NCBI RefSeq assembly: GCF_000373265.1
Contig: NZ_KB890766.1
Coordinates: 187-64,186 of the forward strand
Direction of reading: 5' to 3'
DNA length: 64,000 nucleotides
Source: Pontibacter roseus DSM 17521
GTDB lineage: Bacteria > Bacteroidota > Bacteroidia > Cytophagales > Hymenobacteraceae
The position numbers and the translations under genes were made by a program. Within the stretch, counting starts at the first letter, position 1, and the number at the start of each line of letters is the position of its first letter. The notes under the pieces were generated by a model. It had not been told where the DNA came from and did no database searches. It saw only the letters and a list, made by a program, of their open reading frames with translations. Positions 53,017-61,269 of the stretch are shown here, piece after piece.

Positions 53017-53303
53017 TGTAGCGGCGGCTTTGCTGTTTGCTCGATGGGTTGTGGTATAGTTTCGCCTGTGCGGCGGGCACCTACTTTTCTCCTTGATGAG
53101 AATCGAGGGCCCTTACCCCACAGTGGATCGCCAAAGGGTGCACCTGGCCGATGCCACCGCCCTGTTGCTACAGGGCAACTCTCCCCTTGAGGGGAGGAAG
53201 AGGGGTGTTAAGGCTACAGCTGCCGGTGGTCTTTGCTACAGCGCCTATACCTTAGAAAGAGCTATAGCAAAAAGTCTTCCTTCGAAGGGGGCAGGGGGAT
53301 GTC
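53017..53303 (+). repeat. Composite dispersed intergenic repeat, copy 2
   Basis: Modules A (53138-53214) and B (53279-53303) are inverted copies of 35301-35377 and 35032-35056. Weaker similarity extends left to about 53017 (GTAGCGGCGGCT). Compared with copy 1, about 47 bp before module A is missing and the nested TGTCATTCC palindrome between A and B is absent. A 93-codon frame across it (53093-53374) shares a peptide with a frame in copy 1 only because the DNA is repeated. Confidence 0.82.
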
Positions 53304-53363
53304 AATCGTTCCCGATTCCCCTCTTGAGAGAGGCAGGGGAGTGTCAAACGTACACAGGTATAC

Positions 53364-54146
53364 CTACATCGTGATATAAGACAAAGCGATGGCGATTGCA
53401 TTGAAAAGACCATGGCCGAGGATGGCCCAGGTGAGGCTGTAGCGGAGCCGGATGTAGCCCCAGAACAGGCCACCGATGAACTGCGGTACTACCAGCAGCG
53501 GCATCAGGGCCAGCGGCACGTCCAGGTTCTCGAAGTTAGCCAAGTGCATCAAGGCAAACAGGAGGGAGAAGGTATAGAAAACCACTCCGAAATGCCGTTG
53601 CCATACCTGCCGCAGCCTTTCGGACCAGGTGTCGGAGAGGAGGAAAGCGATGGTCAGCAGCATCAGCAGCGTCACCAGCACAATATTAATAAGCGAGCTG
53701 GTGCCCAGTACTTCCAGCGCCAGGGGCAGGCAAAAGAGGCAGATACCCAGGAAGGCAGTGAAAGCCCGGGCCTTGGTGAAGCGCAAGGGCAAGCGGAAAA
53801 AGAACTCCTCCACAACCGGCCCCACTACCGCCACCAGCAGAAAAGCCAGCACGAAATGGGTGTCGAGCAGGAAAGACTCCAGCTTATGGCCCGCCAAGGG
53901 GTCCATACCCAGCACTGTCATCAACCCGAAAACCAACAAAGCTGCCCCGAAGGCTGTGGCCGTATTCATAGCGAAGAGCTGCAGGAACGGCAGCCATACC
54001 TGAGCGGACGGTGTCGGCGTATCGGACAGGCAGCGGGGCGATTTCAGGAAGCGCCAAAACGCGGCGGCCGTCTCCTCCAATTTAGGCTGGTTCGCTTGTT
54101 CCAGGAGTTCCTTCTCTTCCAAGGCTGGCTGTAATCCTGTATCCAT
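53364..54146 (-). CDS. CPBP-family intramembrane metalloprotease
   Basis: This 260-residue inner-membrane protein has about 7-8 helices and the CPBP/Abi motifs: EEFFFR near 112-117 (Glu-Glu-x3-Arg), FALMHLANF near 193-201 (F-x3-H) and HGLFN near 244-248 (H-x3-N). Family members are predicted proteases acting within the membrane, some in prenyl-protein or bacteriocin-immunity roles. The first ~50 residues are soluble and charged. The gene ends beside the dispersed repeat at 53017-53303. Confidence 0.87.
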   Translation of the reverse strand: MDTGLQPALEEKELLEQANQPKLEETAAAFWRFLKSPRCLSDTPTPSAQVWLPFLQLFAMNTATAFGAALLVFGLMTVLGMDPLAGHKLESFLLDTHFVLAFLLVAVVGPVVEEFFFRLPLRFTKARAFTAFLGICLFCLPLALEVLGTSSLINIVLVTLLMLLTIAFLLSDTWSERLRQVWQRHFGVVFYTFSLLFALMHLANFENLDVPLALMPLLVVPQFIGGLFWGYIRLRYSLTWAILGHGLFNAIAIALSYITM

Positions 54147-54258
54147 TCAATACTTGTTGCCTGTTACACGTTTAGGTCTTTCCTAGATTTACTCTGGCCC
54201 CAACTCAACTGACTTACGCAGTAGAAGCCTCCGGAAGGTATGCGTGCTGAGGCAGATT

Positions 54259-55065
54259 TTATTCTAAAATGACCATCTTGCGGGTATAGGCCAGGTTGGT
54301 GAAGATGCCGATACCTCCCTCCACAGAAGACACAATACGGGAGGGCTGGGCAAAGGGATTGCCGTTCGCGCTCTTGGCATCGGAGACAGACCCCAAAAAG
54401 TCGTAGTACTGCTTTTCGATGTGGTAGAGCGACACGATGAGCGTATCGCCCTTTTCGTAGTCGTAGCCAGAGCCGTAGGAAACGCGCTTGCCGTTGGTAA
54501 GGGCATCAGAAGCGACAAAATCACGCTCCGAGCCGTGGTTGACGCTGTCTTGGTGCGTCATGTAGCGGTAGTAGTTCTCCGCTTCCGGGTCGTCCTGAAA
54601 GGAAGTGAGCAGGTAGGCTTTCTCCTTCTCGTTGAACTTCCATTCCACAGCCTCAATCGGGACTATGTCCTGAATGGTAGTGGAGCCGGTCACGCGGCGT
54701 CCTTTCCTGTCTTTGACCTCCAACGTGAACACATCGCCCGGTGCAGCTTTCAACCTCTCGCTGATGCGGTGGGTATAGTACTTGCCGTTGTGCTTGTCCT
54801 GAAAGGGGCTGAAAGGCAGTTTCACCGTTTTGCCGTTGTGCGTGAGGTATACCTCGGCGTCCGGTACCACGGGCAGCTGCGGGTCGTTGAAGTAGCTCAC
54901 GCTCTCCAGCACCACCGCCCGCAGCGGCTCGCCCGGCTCCAGGTAGCACTCCACCACCAGTTGCGACTCATGCGGCGGCAAGTTGACGGAAACATCCTGC
55001 TCCATGTCGCAGGAAGCCAGCAGGAACAGCAGGGGCAAGGTATAGAGAAGATTCTTCAGCCTCAT
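54259..55065 (-). CDS. DUF4249-family lipoprotein, TonB-receptor partner
   Basis: This 268-residue protein has a lipoprotein signal (MRLKNLLYTLPLLFLLASC) followed by beta-rich sequence typical of DUF4249 (HESQLVVECYLEPGEP; DAEVYLTHNGKTVKL). Such lipoproteins sit at the outer membrane with a TonB receptor, similar in place to SusD but unrelated in fold. Its start codon overlaps the receptor stop (ATGA at 55064-55067), so translation is coupled. Ligand unknown. Confidence 0.82.
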   Translation of the reverse strand: MRLKNLLYTLPLLFLLASCDMEQDVSVNLPPHESQLVVECYLEPGEPLRAVVLESVSYFNDPQLPVVPDAEVYLTHNGKTVKLPFSPFQDKHNGKYYTHRISERLKAAPGDVFTLEVKDRKGRRVTGSTTIQDIVPIEAVEWKFNEKEKAYLLTSFQDDPEAENYYRYMTHQDSVNHGSERDFVASDALTNGKRVSYGSGYDYEKGDTLIVSLYHIEKQYYDFLGSVSDAKSANGNPFAQPSRIVSSVEGGIGIFTNLAYTRKMVILE

Positions 55066-57377
55066 CAGAATTTGAAATTATAGGTAACAGAAGGTACTAC
55101 CGGGAAGAGCGAGACCTGTTTGGCCTGGAAGCGCGTTGTTTCTCCTGACTCATCCTTCACCTGCTCGAAGTACACAAAGTACGGGTTGCGCCGGTTGTAG
55201 GCATTGTAGGCGTTGAACGTGAGGTCAGCCTCTCCGTTCCGCGGCTTCAGTTTGAGCACTAGGCCCAGGTCCAGGCGGTGGAATGCCGCCAATCTAAAGC
55301 TGTTGCGGTCGCTGTAGACGGGTACCACGGTAGCGTTCTTCCCGTTTACATCCTGAAAAGCAAACCGGGCCACGGGCAGCGAGTAGGCGTTTCCGGTGCC
55401 ATACACAAAGGCCCCGGTGAGGTTGATGCGTTCGCTCAGCTTGTGCAGCAGCACCACGCTCAGGTCGTGGCGGCGGTCGTAGCGGGTGGGGAAGCGGCGC
55501 CCCTGGTTGATGCCGTCAAACTGGCGGAAGGTCCAGGAAAGGGTATAGCCAATCCAGCCGGTGGTGCGGCCCTTTATCTTCTCCAGGTATAGCTCGTTGC
55601 CGTAGCTTTCGCCCTTGCCGAACAGGAACTCCTCCTCCAGGTTGTCGTTCACGAACAGGTTGGCCCCGTCTCTGAAGTCAATCTGCCGGTGCATCCACTT
55701 GTAGTATACCTCATTGGTGAGCAGGTAGCGCCCACCGGCGAAGAGGTGGCTGACACCTGCCGCCACCTGCTGCGAACGCTGTGGCTTCACATAGTCGTTG
55801 GATGGATACCAGATGTCCGTGGGCAGCGAGGCGCCGGAGTTGGCCACCAGGTGGATGTACTGCATCATGCTGGCGTAGCTAGCCTTGAGCGCGGTGTTTT
55901 CGGTGATGGAGTATTTAGCTGAGGCGCGTGGCTCCAAGGCGGTATAGGTTTTGCCGCTGCTGTTGAAGCCAGAGAAACGCAGCCCGTAGTTGAGCGACAG
56001 CCTGGAGTTCACCTGCCAGTCGTCGGCCACATAGGCGGCTGCCTCCGTGGCATCGTAGGCACTCCCTGCGTTGAAAGTCAGCCGGTCGTCATCGGAGTCG
56101 AAGTTGAGACGACCGATGGTGAAGCTGTGACGCGTGGTCATGGCCCCAAATTGCAGATTGTGCCCTTTGTCCAGCACCAAGCCAAAATCCGTCTTCAGGC
56201 TGATGTCCTGGATGTCAGACGTGAGGTTGAAGCTGAAGACGTCAATCTTGTTGTTGATGTTGTATTGGTAGCTGCTGCTGGAGAGGGTGGTGTTGACTTG
56301 GAAGCGCGGGTTGAAGCGGTGCTGCCAGCGCAAGGAGCCTACTCTGTTGCCCCAGTCAAAGCCGAACTTGAAATCCGCATCGGTGAAACCGAAGAAGTCA
56401 CGGCCGTAGTACCCGCTCAGGAAGAGTTCATCTTTCTCGCCCAACTTGTAATTCACCTTGCCGTTCAGGTCATAGAAGTAGTAGTCAGGTATGGGGCTGT
56501 AGTCTTTTTTGTCTTCCTGCAGGCGGTTTAGCTGGCGTGTGAAAATGTCGAAGTACGTCCTGCGGCCAGATAGCACGAAAGAGGACTTGTCCTTCACGAT
56601 GGGGCCATCCAGGGTGAGGCGGGAGGCAATCAGGCCCAGCCCACCCGTGGCCCGGATGCGCTCGTTGTTTCCCTGGTTCATCTTCACATCCACCACAGAC
56701 GAGAGTCTGCCTCCGAACTGCGCCGGGAAGCCGCCCTTGTATAGTTCCACACTCTCCACCGCATCAGGATTGAAGACCGAAAAGAAGCCGAACAAGTGGG
56801 AGGCGTTGTAGACCACCGCGTTGTCGAGCAGCACCAGGTTCTGGTCCGGCCCGCCACCACGTACGTACAGCCCGGAGGCACCCTCACCACCTGACTGCAC
56901 TCCTGGCTTCAATTGCAGCGTTTTCAGCAGGTCCACCTCCCCGAACAAGGCAGGAAGCAGCTTAGCCTCCTTGGTGGTGAGCAACTCCACGCTCATCTGG
57001 TTGTTGTTGAGTTTCTGCTGCAGAGTGTTCGCCTCAATCACCACTTCCTGCAGCTGGCTGCTGGCTGGCGCCATGCGTATGGGTATGACTTTATTGCCGC
57101 CGTTGATGGTAAAGGTGAGTGTGGTAGGCTCATACCCGATGTAGGTGGCCTGCAAGGTATGATTGCCATTGGGCAGTAGCAGACTGTAAAAGCCATTCTC
57201 ATTTGTCACGGTGCCCAGTCGCAGGTCTGGTACAGCCACGGTGGCGCCAACCAGCGGCTCATCGCTCTCCGCAGCCCGTACATAGCCACTGACGGTGTAG
57301 CCGTTCTGCGCCATGGCATCCGGAAACAGGAGAAAGAGCAGAGGGAGCAGAAATAGCAAGAAGGCTGGTACGCGCAT
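55065..57377 (-). CDS. TonB-dependent receptor with carboxypeptidase-like domain
   Basis: This ~770-residue outer-membrane receptor has a signal peptide (ending LFPDAMA-Q; start 57377), a CarboxypepD-reg-like domain (about 24-110; GYVRAAESDEPLVGATVAVP), a plug (VVIEANTLQQKLNN; GVQSGGEGASGLYVRGGGPDQNLVLLDNAVVYN) and a barrel of about 22 strands ending in an aromatic residue (YNFKF). It makes a coupled pair with the DUF4249 lipoprotein. No sugar-utilisation genes are adjacent, so the substrate cannot be told. A terminator of the upstream gene lies before its promoter region. Confidence 0.9.
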   Translation of the reverse strand: MRVPAFLLFLLPLLFLLFPDAMAQNGYTVSGYVRAAESDEPLVGATVAVPDLRLGTVTNENGFYSLLLPNGNHTLQATYIGYEPTTLTFTINGGNKVIPIRMAPASSQLQEVVIEANTLQQKLNNNQMSVELLTTKEAKLLPALFGEVDLLKTLQLKPGVQSGGEGASGLYVRGGGPDQNLVLLDNAVVYNASHLFGFFSVFNPDAVESVELYKGGFPAQFGGRLSSVVDVKMNQGNNERIRATGGLGLIASRLTLDGPIVKDKSSFVLSGRRTYFDIFTRQLNRLQEDKKDYSPIPDYYFYDLNGKVNYKLGEKDELFLSGYYGRDFFGFTDADFKFGFDWGNRVGSLRWQHRFNPRFQVNTTLSSSSYQYNINNKIDVFSFNLTSDIQDISLKTDFGLVLDKGHNLQFGAMTTRHSFTIGRLNFDSDDDRLTFNAGSAYDATEAAAYVADDWQVNSRLSLNYGLRFSGFNSSGKTYTALEPRASAKYSITENTALKASYASMMQYIHLVANSGASLPTDIWYPSNDYVKPQRSQQVAAGVSHLFAGGRYLLTNEVYYKWMHRQIDFRDGANLFVNDNLEEEFLFGKGESYGNELYLEKIKGRTTGWIGYTLSWTFRQFDGINQGRRFPTRYDRRHDLSVVLLHKLSERINLTGAFVYGTGNAYSLPVARFAFQDVNGKNATVVPVYSDRNSFRLAAFHRLDLGLVLKLKPRNGEADLTFNAYNAYNRRNPYFVYFEQVKDESGETTRFQAKQVSLFPVVPSVTYNFKF

Positions 57378-57495
57378 AGATACTAACAAATGGTAAATCA
57401 GGTGTTTAGACGGCAAAGATAAGGAATCATCCTGACCTGACTTAGTAACCCCCTAGGAAGCTTGATGTTTAGACTAGTTTTATTCTGCTGCTCAC

Positions 57496-57535
57496 AAAAA
57501 CGGCGGCCCTTCCTAACCGGAAAAGCCGCCGTTTT
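57496..57535 (-). terminator. Terminator of the M61 peptidase gene
   Basis: A perfect 11-bp stem AAAACGGCGGC/GCCGCCGTTTT (57497-57507 and 57525-57535) with a 17-nt loop lies 18 bp past the stop; the T-run is in the stem and just after. Confidence 0.82.
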
Positions 57536-57553
57536 CAGGTATAGCACGTGGGC

Positions 57554-59434
57554 TTACTGCACGTTGTTGTTGAGCCAGGCGGCCCGCAACTGCAACTGCT
57601 GCTCTGTAGGCTGCTCCATAGGCTCCAGCACGTGCAGCACCTCGCGTTTTATCTGCGTCACCTTGCCAGTCAGCTTTTTCGGCTTCACTACCCCTTTGGC
57701 ATCTTTGCGGCCTACTGTGATGGTAATGGGGCTGCCCGGCTTGGCCTGCTGCAGCTCTTCTCCTATAATCTCGCGGATGTTGAGCGGCGTGATTCCCTGG
57801 TCATTAAAGGACAGCAACTGGTCGCCTTCCTTGAAGCCCATCTGCTTGCCGAAGTCATCCATCTCATCTGTCTCCGCCACGATTATTTTGTCCGCCTCCT
57901 TGTCGTAGCCCGGCACGAAGCCGCCATAGGAATTCACCATCTGGACTGACTCTGGCTCGTAGCGTATACCTACCTTCTGGAAAAGGCTCTGCAGCGGGAG
58001 CGGCTCCGGACCTTCCACGTGGCGGGCGAAGAAGGTGCGTATCTCGGGGTAGGTAAGCTCAGCGATTTTATCGAACAGCTCATCGTCTTTGAACGGACGG
58101 CCCTTGCCGTAGGTCTTGGACAGGTCCTGCATCAGGTCGCGCAGGCCGCGCTTGCCACCTGACTGTTCCCGCAACAGTATGTCGAGCGCCATACCTATCA
58201 GGGCGCCTTTCTGGTACACGTTGCCATATTCCTTCTCGTACTGGTCCAGTACCTTGGCGCTCATCTCAGTAAAGGCCACCGTGTCGTTGTAATAGTCGCG
58301 GGAGGTATAGATGTTCTCACGCAGCTTCTCCAGGTACTCTTCCAACGGAATCAGGCCTTCGTATACCTGCACGTGCGAAGCGAAGTATTCCGTCACGCCC
58401 TCATACAGCCACAGGTGTTTCGACATTTTTGGGTTGATGAAGTCGAAGTTGTGGATTTCCTCTGACTGGATAGAGAGCGGCGTAACGATGTGGAAGAACT
58501 CATGGGCCGCCACGTCGCGCATGGTGCTGTTGAAACGGTCTTCGGGCATCTCGGGCAGGTAGTACACCGAGGAGTTGGAGTGCTCCAGCGCGCCGTAGGA
58601 ACCCGACTTGCCTGGTTTCTCGGGCACGTAAATCAGGAAGGCGTATTTATCTACCGGCAAAGTGCCGCCGAGGTAGCTGCGCTGCGCCTCCAGTATGTCC
58701 TGGATGTTGTCGGCTATGGGTTTGGAGGTGACTCTGCCCGTGGGGGAATATACCGATACCAGTACTTCTGTCTCACCCAGGTTCAGCACCGTGGTGTCCG
58801 GTTTGTTGTACATCAGCGGCGAGTCGGCCAACTCCACGTAGTTTGGCACCAGGTAGGTGTCAGAGGTGGCGGTGGAGGAGACCGCCTTGAGCGGGGTGGA
58901 GCCGTAGAAGCCCTGCGGTTTGGTGATGGTCAACTCGTAAGGCATCTGCTTCATGCCATCGAAGTAGCCGATGAAGCCGAAGGTGTTAAGCAGGAAGTTC
59001 TTGCCCTCTTCTATGTTGGTGCCACCCGGCTCAAAGAGCACATCCTCGCGCTTGGCCGCGTCAAAGGAGTCGTTGATCCAGTAGGTGACCCGGTCGAGGT
59101 TGGTGGCGTTGGTGATGCGCCAGCGGTTGTTGTCCAGCTTCTCCACAGGAAGCGGGTTTCCCTTGTCATCGACTGCCTGAAACTCTGTTACGAACTTGCC
59201 AAAATCAGAGACGGAGTAGGTGCCCGGCACTATCTTGGGCATGTTGTAGATGACCTCGTCCTGCTTTATGTCCGGGGCCTGCATGGTCACCTGTACCATA
59301 TCGTCTTTCACCTGCGTCAAATCGATGGTGAAACTATAGCGTTCCTCGGCCGCGGACTGTGTTTTGGTGGCAACGGTGGCGCAACTCAGGTGCAGGCTCA
59401 GACCCAGGAACAGGAGTGTGTTTTTGAGTTTCAT
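57554..59434 (-). CDS. M61-family glycyl aminopeptidase with PDZ domain
   Basis: This 626-residue exported lipoprotein (signal MKLKNTLLFLGLSLHLSC) has an N-terminal beta domain, a catalytic domain with HEFFHIVTPLS (HExxH) near 310 and the third zinc ligand in WLYEGVTEYFA, and a PDZ domain near 500-580 (GFKEGDQLLSFNDQGITP). M61 enzymes release N-terminal Gly or Ala from peptides. It is 22 bp downstream of DoxX and shares its strand, so it may be part of the same unit as DoxX and the SDYE-repeat gene. Confidence 0.88.
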   Translation of the reverse strand: MKLKNTLLFLGLSLHLSCATVATKTQSAAEERYSFTIDLTQVKDDMVQVTMQAPDIKQDEVIYNMPKIVPGTYSVSDFGKFVTEFQAVDDKGNPLPVEKLDNNRWRITNATNLDRVTYWINDSFDAAKREDVLFEPGGTNIEEGKNFLLNTFGFIGYFDGMKQMPYELTITKPQGFYGSTPLKAVSSTATSDTYLVPNYVELADSPLMYNKPDTTVLNLGETEVLVSVYSPTGRVTSKPIADNIQDILEAQRSYLGGTLPVDKYAFLIYVPEKPGKSGSYGALEHSNSSVYYLPEMPEDRFNSTMRDVAAHEFFHIVTPLSIQSEEIHNFDFINPKMSKHLWLYEGVTEYFASHVQVYEGLIPLEEYLEKLRENIYTSRDYYNDTVAFTEMSAKVLDQYEKEYGNVYQKGALIGMALDILLREQSGGKRGLRDLMQDLSKTYGKGRPFKDDELFDKIAELTYPEIRTFFARHVEGPEPLPLQSLFQKVGIRYEPESVQMVNSYGGFVPGYDKEADKIIVAETDEMDDFGKQMGFKEGDQLLSFNDQGITPLNIREIIGEELQQAKPGSPITITVGRKDAKGVVKPKKLTGKVTQIKREVLHVLEPMEQPTEQQLQLRAAWLNNNVQ

Positions 59435-59456
59435 GATTCAGGTATAGGTGTCTCAC

Positions 59457-59906
59457 CTAGTTAACGGACACAGGCTGTTTTTGGGTTTGCTCTTGCCGGT
59501 GCGCCAGAAAACTATCGACGGAGAGGGGACCGGCACCGTTGAAAAGGTAGAAAAAACCTGCGAACAGAAGCTCAGCCGCAGGATAGTACTGCGGGAAAGC
59601 GTCGCCTATGTGCACGATGAGGAGAGCCGCCGTGAAGTTGATAATGAGCAGCACACCTGCTAACCTGACACCCCAGCCCAATAACAGCATGAGGCCTATG
59701 ATGAACTGGGTATAGGCCGACAGGTGCGCGGCCACCAGCGGGTAAGGCACCCCATGCAGTTGCAGGAAATCACGGAACTCCAGCATGCGCTCCCAGTTGA
59801 AGATATTATCCTGCACACCATAAATAAGGAAAACACCCATGGCCAGCCGGAGAAAGACGACCCCATAGGTCTTGTGGCGGTGGAAGAAGGCGAAGATGTC
59901 CCGCAT
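59457..59906 (-). CDS. DoxX-family membrane protein
   Basis: This 149-residue inner-membrane protein has four hydrophobic helices. It begins MRDIFAFFHRHKTYGVVFLRLAMGVFL and holds HLSAYTQFIIGLMLLLGWGVRLAGVLL, a DoxX-like pattern. DoxX members are linked to redox and thiosulfate or quinone-related functions, often with unknown detail. It starts 3 bp after the stop of the SDYE-repeat gene, so translation is probably coupled. Confidence 0.83.
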   Translation of the reverse strand: MRDIFAFFHRHKTYGVVFLRLAMGVFLIYGVQDNIFNWERMLEFRDFLQLHGVPYPLVAAHLSAYTQFIIGLMLLLGWGVRLAGVLLIINFTAALLIVHIGDAFPQYYPAAELLFAGFFYLFNGAGPLSVDSFLAHRQEQTQKQPVSVN

Positions 59907-59909
59907 AGG

Positions 59910-61145
59910 CTACTGCAAGGCGCTCATCACTTTCTTTTTCTCATAGTCAGAGCCAATTGTGTTAGCGGCTTTCACCACATCTTCGCGCAACGCATTGGCA
60001 TGGGCAGGCACGGCCCCGGCAATGTTGCGCAGCACCTTACTCTTCTCATAATCGGAGCCGATGTGGCTCACCACCGGCAGCAGTTCCTTGTACTGCGCCT
60101 CTGACAGCTTGTGTGCTTTCAAGATAGAGTGGATGCTCTTGCTCTTCTCGTAGTCAGAGGAGAACTTGTCGATGATGGAGAAGGCGGGCTTAAAGTTGTT
60201 CTGGATGAAATCCGGTTGTTTGGCCAGTTGCTGCAGCACTTTGCCTTTCTCGTAGTCCGATGAGATTTTGCCGGTCTGCTCCAGCGCCAGCGCCATGTTT
60301 TCCTTGTTCAGGTTGGGCGTCTCGAGCAGGTGCATCAGTGCCTTGCGCCGTTCGTAATCAGAGTTAATCCGGTTGCTCACCTGCAGGTAGCTTTTGGCTA
60401 CTTCCTTATCGTCGAGGTGAGTGGCCGGCACGTTTCCCAAAGCTTTGCGACGCTCATAGTCAGAGGTGACGTGCTTGTCCACGAACTGCAACGAAGCCTG
60501 CGCCTCGGCTGGTTTCAGGTTTTGCTGTTGCAGCAGGTGGTGCACGAAACGCGTCTTGCCATGCTCACTGTCCACTTTCTCGGCCTCGGCCAACACGCCT
60601 TTCGCACCGGACTTCTGGTAGGTGCTGTTTACCAGTTCGGCTATACCTATACCTGTGTGTGCCATTAGGTCCGGCATCACCTGCTGCAGCCACTCCCGGC
60701 CAGCGGGCTCATAGGCCACTTTTTCGCCATTCTCGGTATAGGTGCGGGTCAGGTTTCCCTTGGCATCACTGGTGATTTCCAGGCGTTTGGTTTCATCGTT
60801 CACGGAGCGCATGTACTTCACGAAACCGTTCGGCGTGATGCTCTGGATGTCTATCAAATCCTCGGTCAGCGCCACCTTTCCTTCGTAGTACAGTTCCTCC
60901 CGCTTGTTGTCATCGGTGTTGATGTACACATGCTGTCCCTTTGCCTTACCCGGCTGGCCCGGCTTGCCGCCTGTGGACATGCGCACGTTCTGGTTGCTTT
61001 TCTTCTTTAGCTTCACCGTGTCTTGGGGCATGACTTCCACGCCGGTCAGGATGTGCAGAGTGGTGGAGGCGGCAGGCCGCAGGTCGAGCAGGCTCAATGC
61101 TCCGGCTAACAGGGAGGCGTAAAATACAGTGGCTGGACTTCTCAT
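59910..61145 (-). CDS. Exported protein with 34-residue SDYE repeats
   Basis: This 411-residue protein has a signal-like N-terminus (about 1-27), a low-complexity linker, a strand-rich region near 70-145 (VNDETKRLEITSDAKGNLTRTYTENG), and then six copies of a helical unit opened by SDYE(K/R)xK, spaced 34, 34, 34, 34 and 35 residues: SDYERRKALG, SDYERRKALM, SDYEKGKVLQ, SDYEKSKSIH, SDYEKSKVLR and SDYEKKKVMS. A degenerate earlier copy is DSEHGKTRF. Similar repeats follow the BlaR1-like M56 sensor part in some proteins; here no peptidase domain is present. It is followed tightly by DoxX. A role in sensing or scaffolding is inference only. Confidence 0.72.
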   Translation of the reverse strand: MRSPATVFYASLLAGALSLLDLRPAASTTLHILTGVEVMPQDTVKLKKKSNQNVRMSTGGKPGQPGKAKGQHVYINTDDNKREELYYEGKVALTEDLIDIQSITPNGFVKYMRSVNDETKRLEITSDAKGNLTRTYTENGEKVAYEPAGREWLQQVMPDLMAHTGIGIAELVNSTYQKSGAKGVLAEAEKVDSEHGKTRFVHHLLQQQNLKPAEAQASLQFVDKHVTSDYERRKALGNVPATHLDDKEVAKSYLQVSNRINSDYERRKALMHLLETPNLNKENMALALEQTGKISSDYEKGKVLQQLAKQPDFIQNNFKPAFSIIDKFSSDYEKSKSIHSILKAHKLSEAQYKELLPVVSHIGSDYEKSKVLRNIAGAVPAHANALREDVVKAANTIGSDYEKKKVMSALQ

Positions 61146-61183
61146 AGTTTCTTTATTTTCAATGATGCATTTTCAGGTGTGAG

Positions 61184-61208
61184 GGATGCCTCGACGGGCA
61201 TCTTTTTT
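61184..61208 (+). terminator. Possible plus-strand terminator without a plus-strand gene
   Basis: GATGCC/GGCATC with a short loop runs into TTTTTT on the plus strand, but every supported gene here is on the minus strand. It may end an antisense transcript or be chance. Confidence 0.3.
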
Positions 61209-61269
61209 GATGACCCGCCGAAGACTCACCTCAACTACAAACACAAACTAAAACACAAATTCTTTTCAG

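Noticed and set aside
53093-53374. 93-codon frame sharing a peptide with a frame at 35078-35497
   Set aside because: The shared peptide comes from the dispersed DNA repeat in gene gaps; the frames differ at both ends and have no start context. A repeat explains it better than a gene family.
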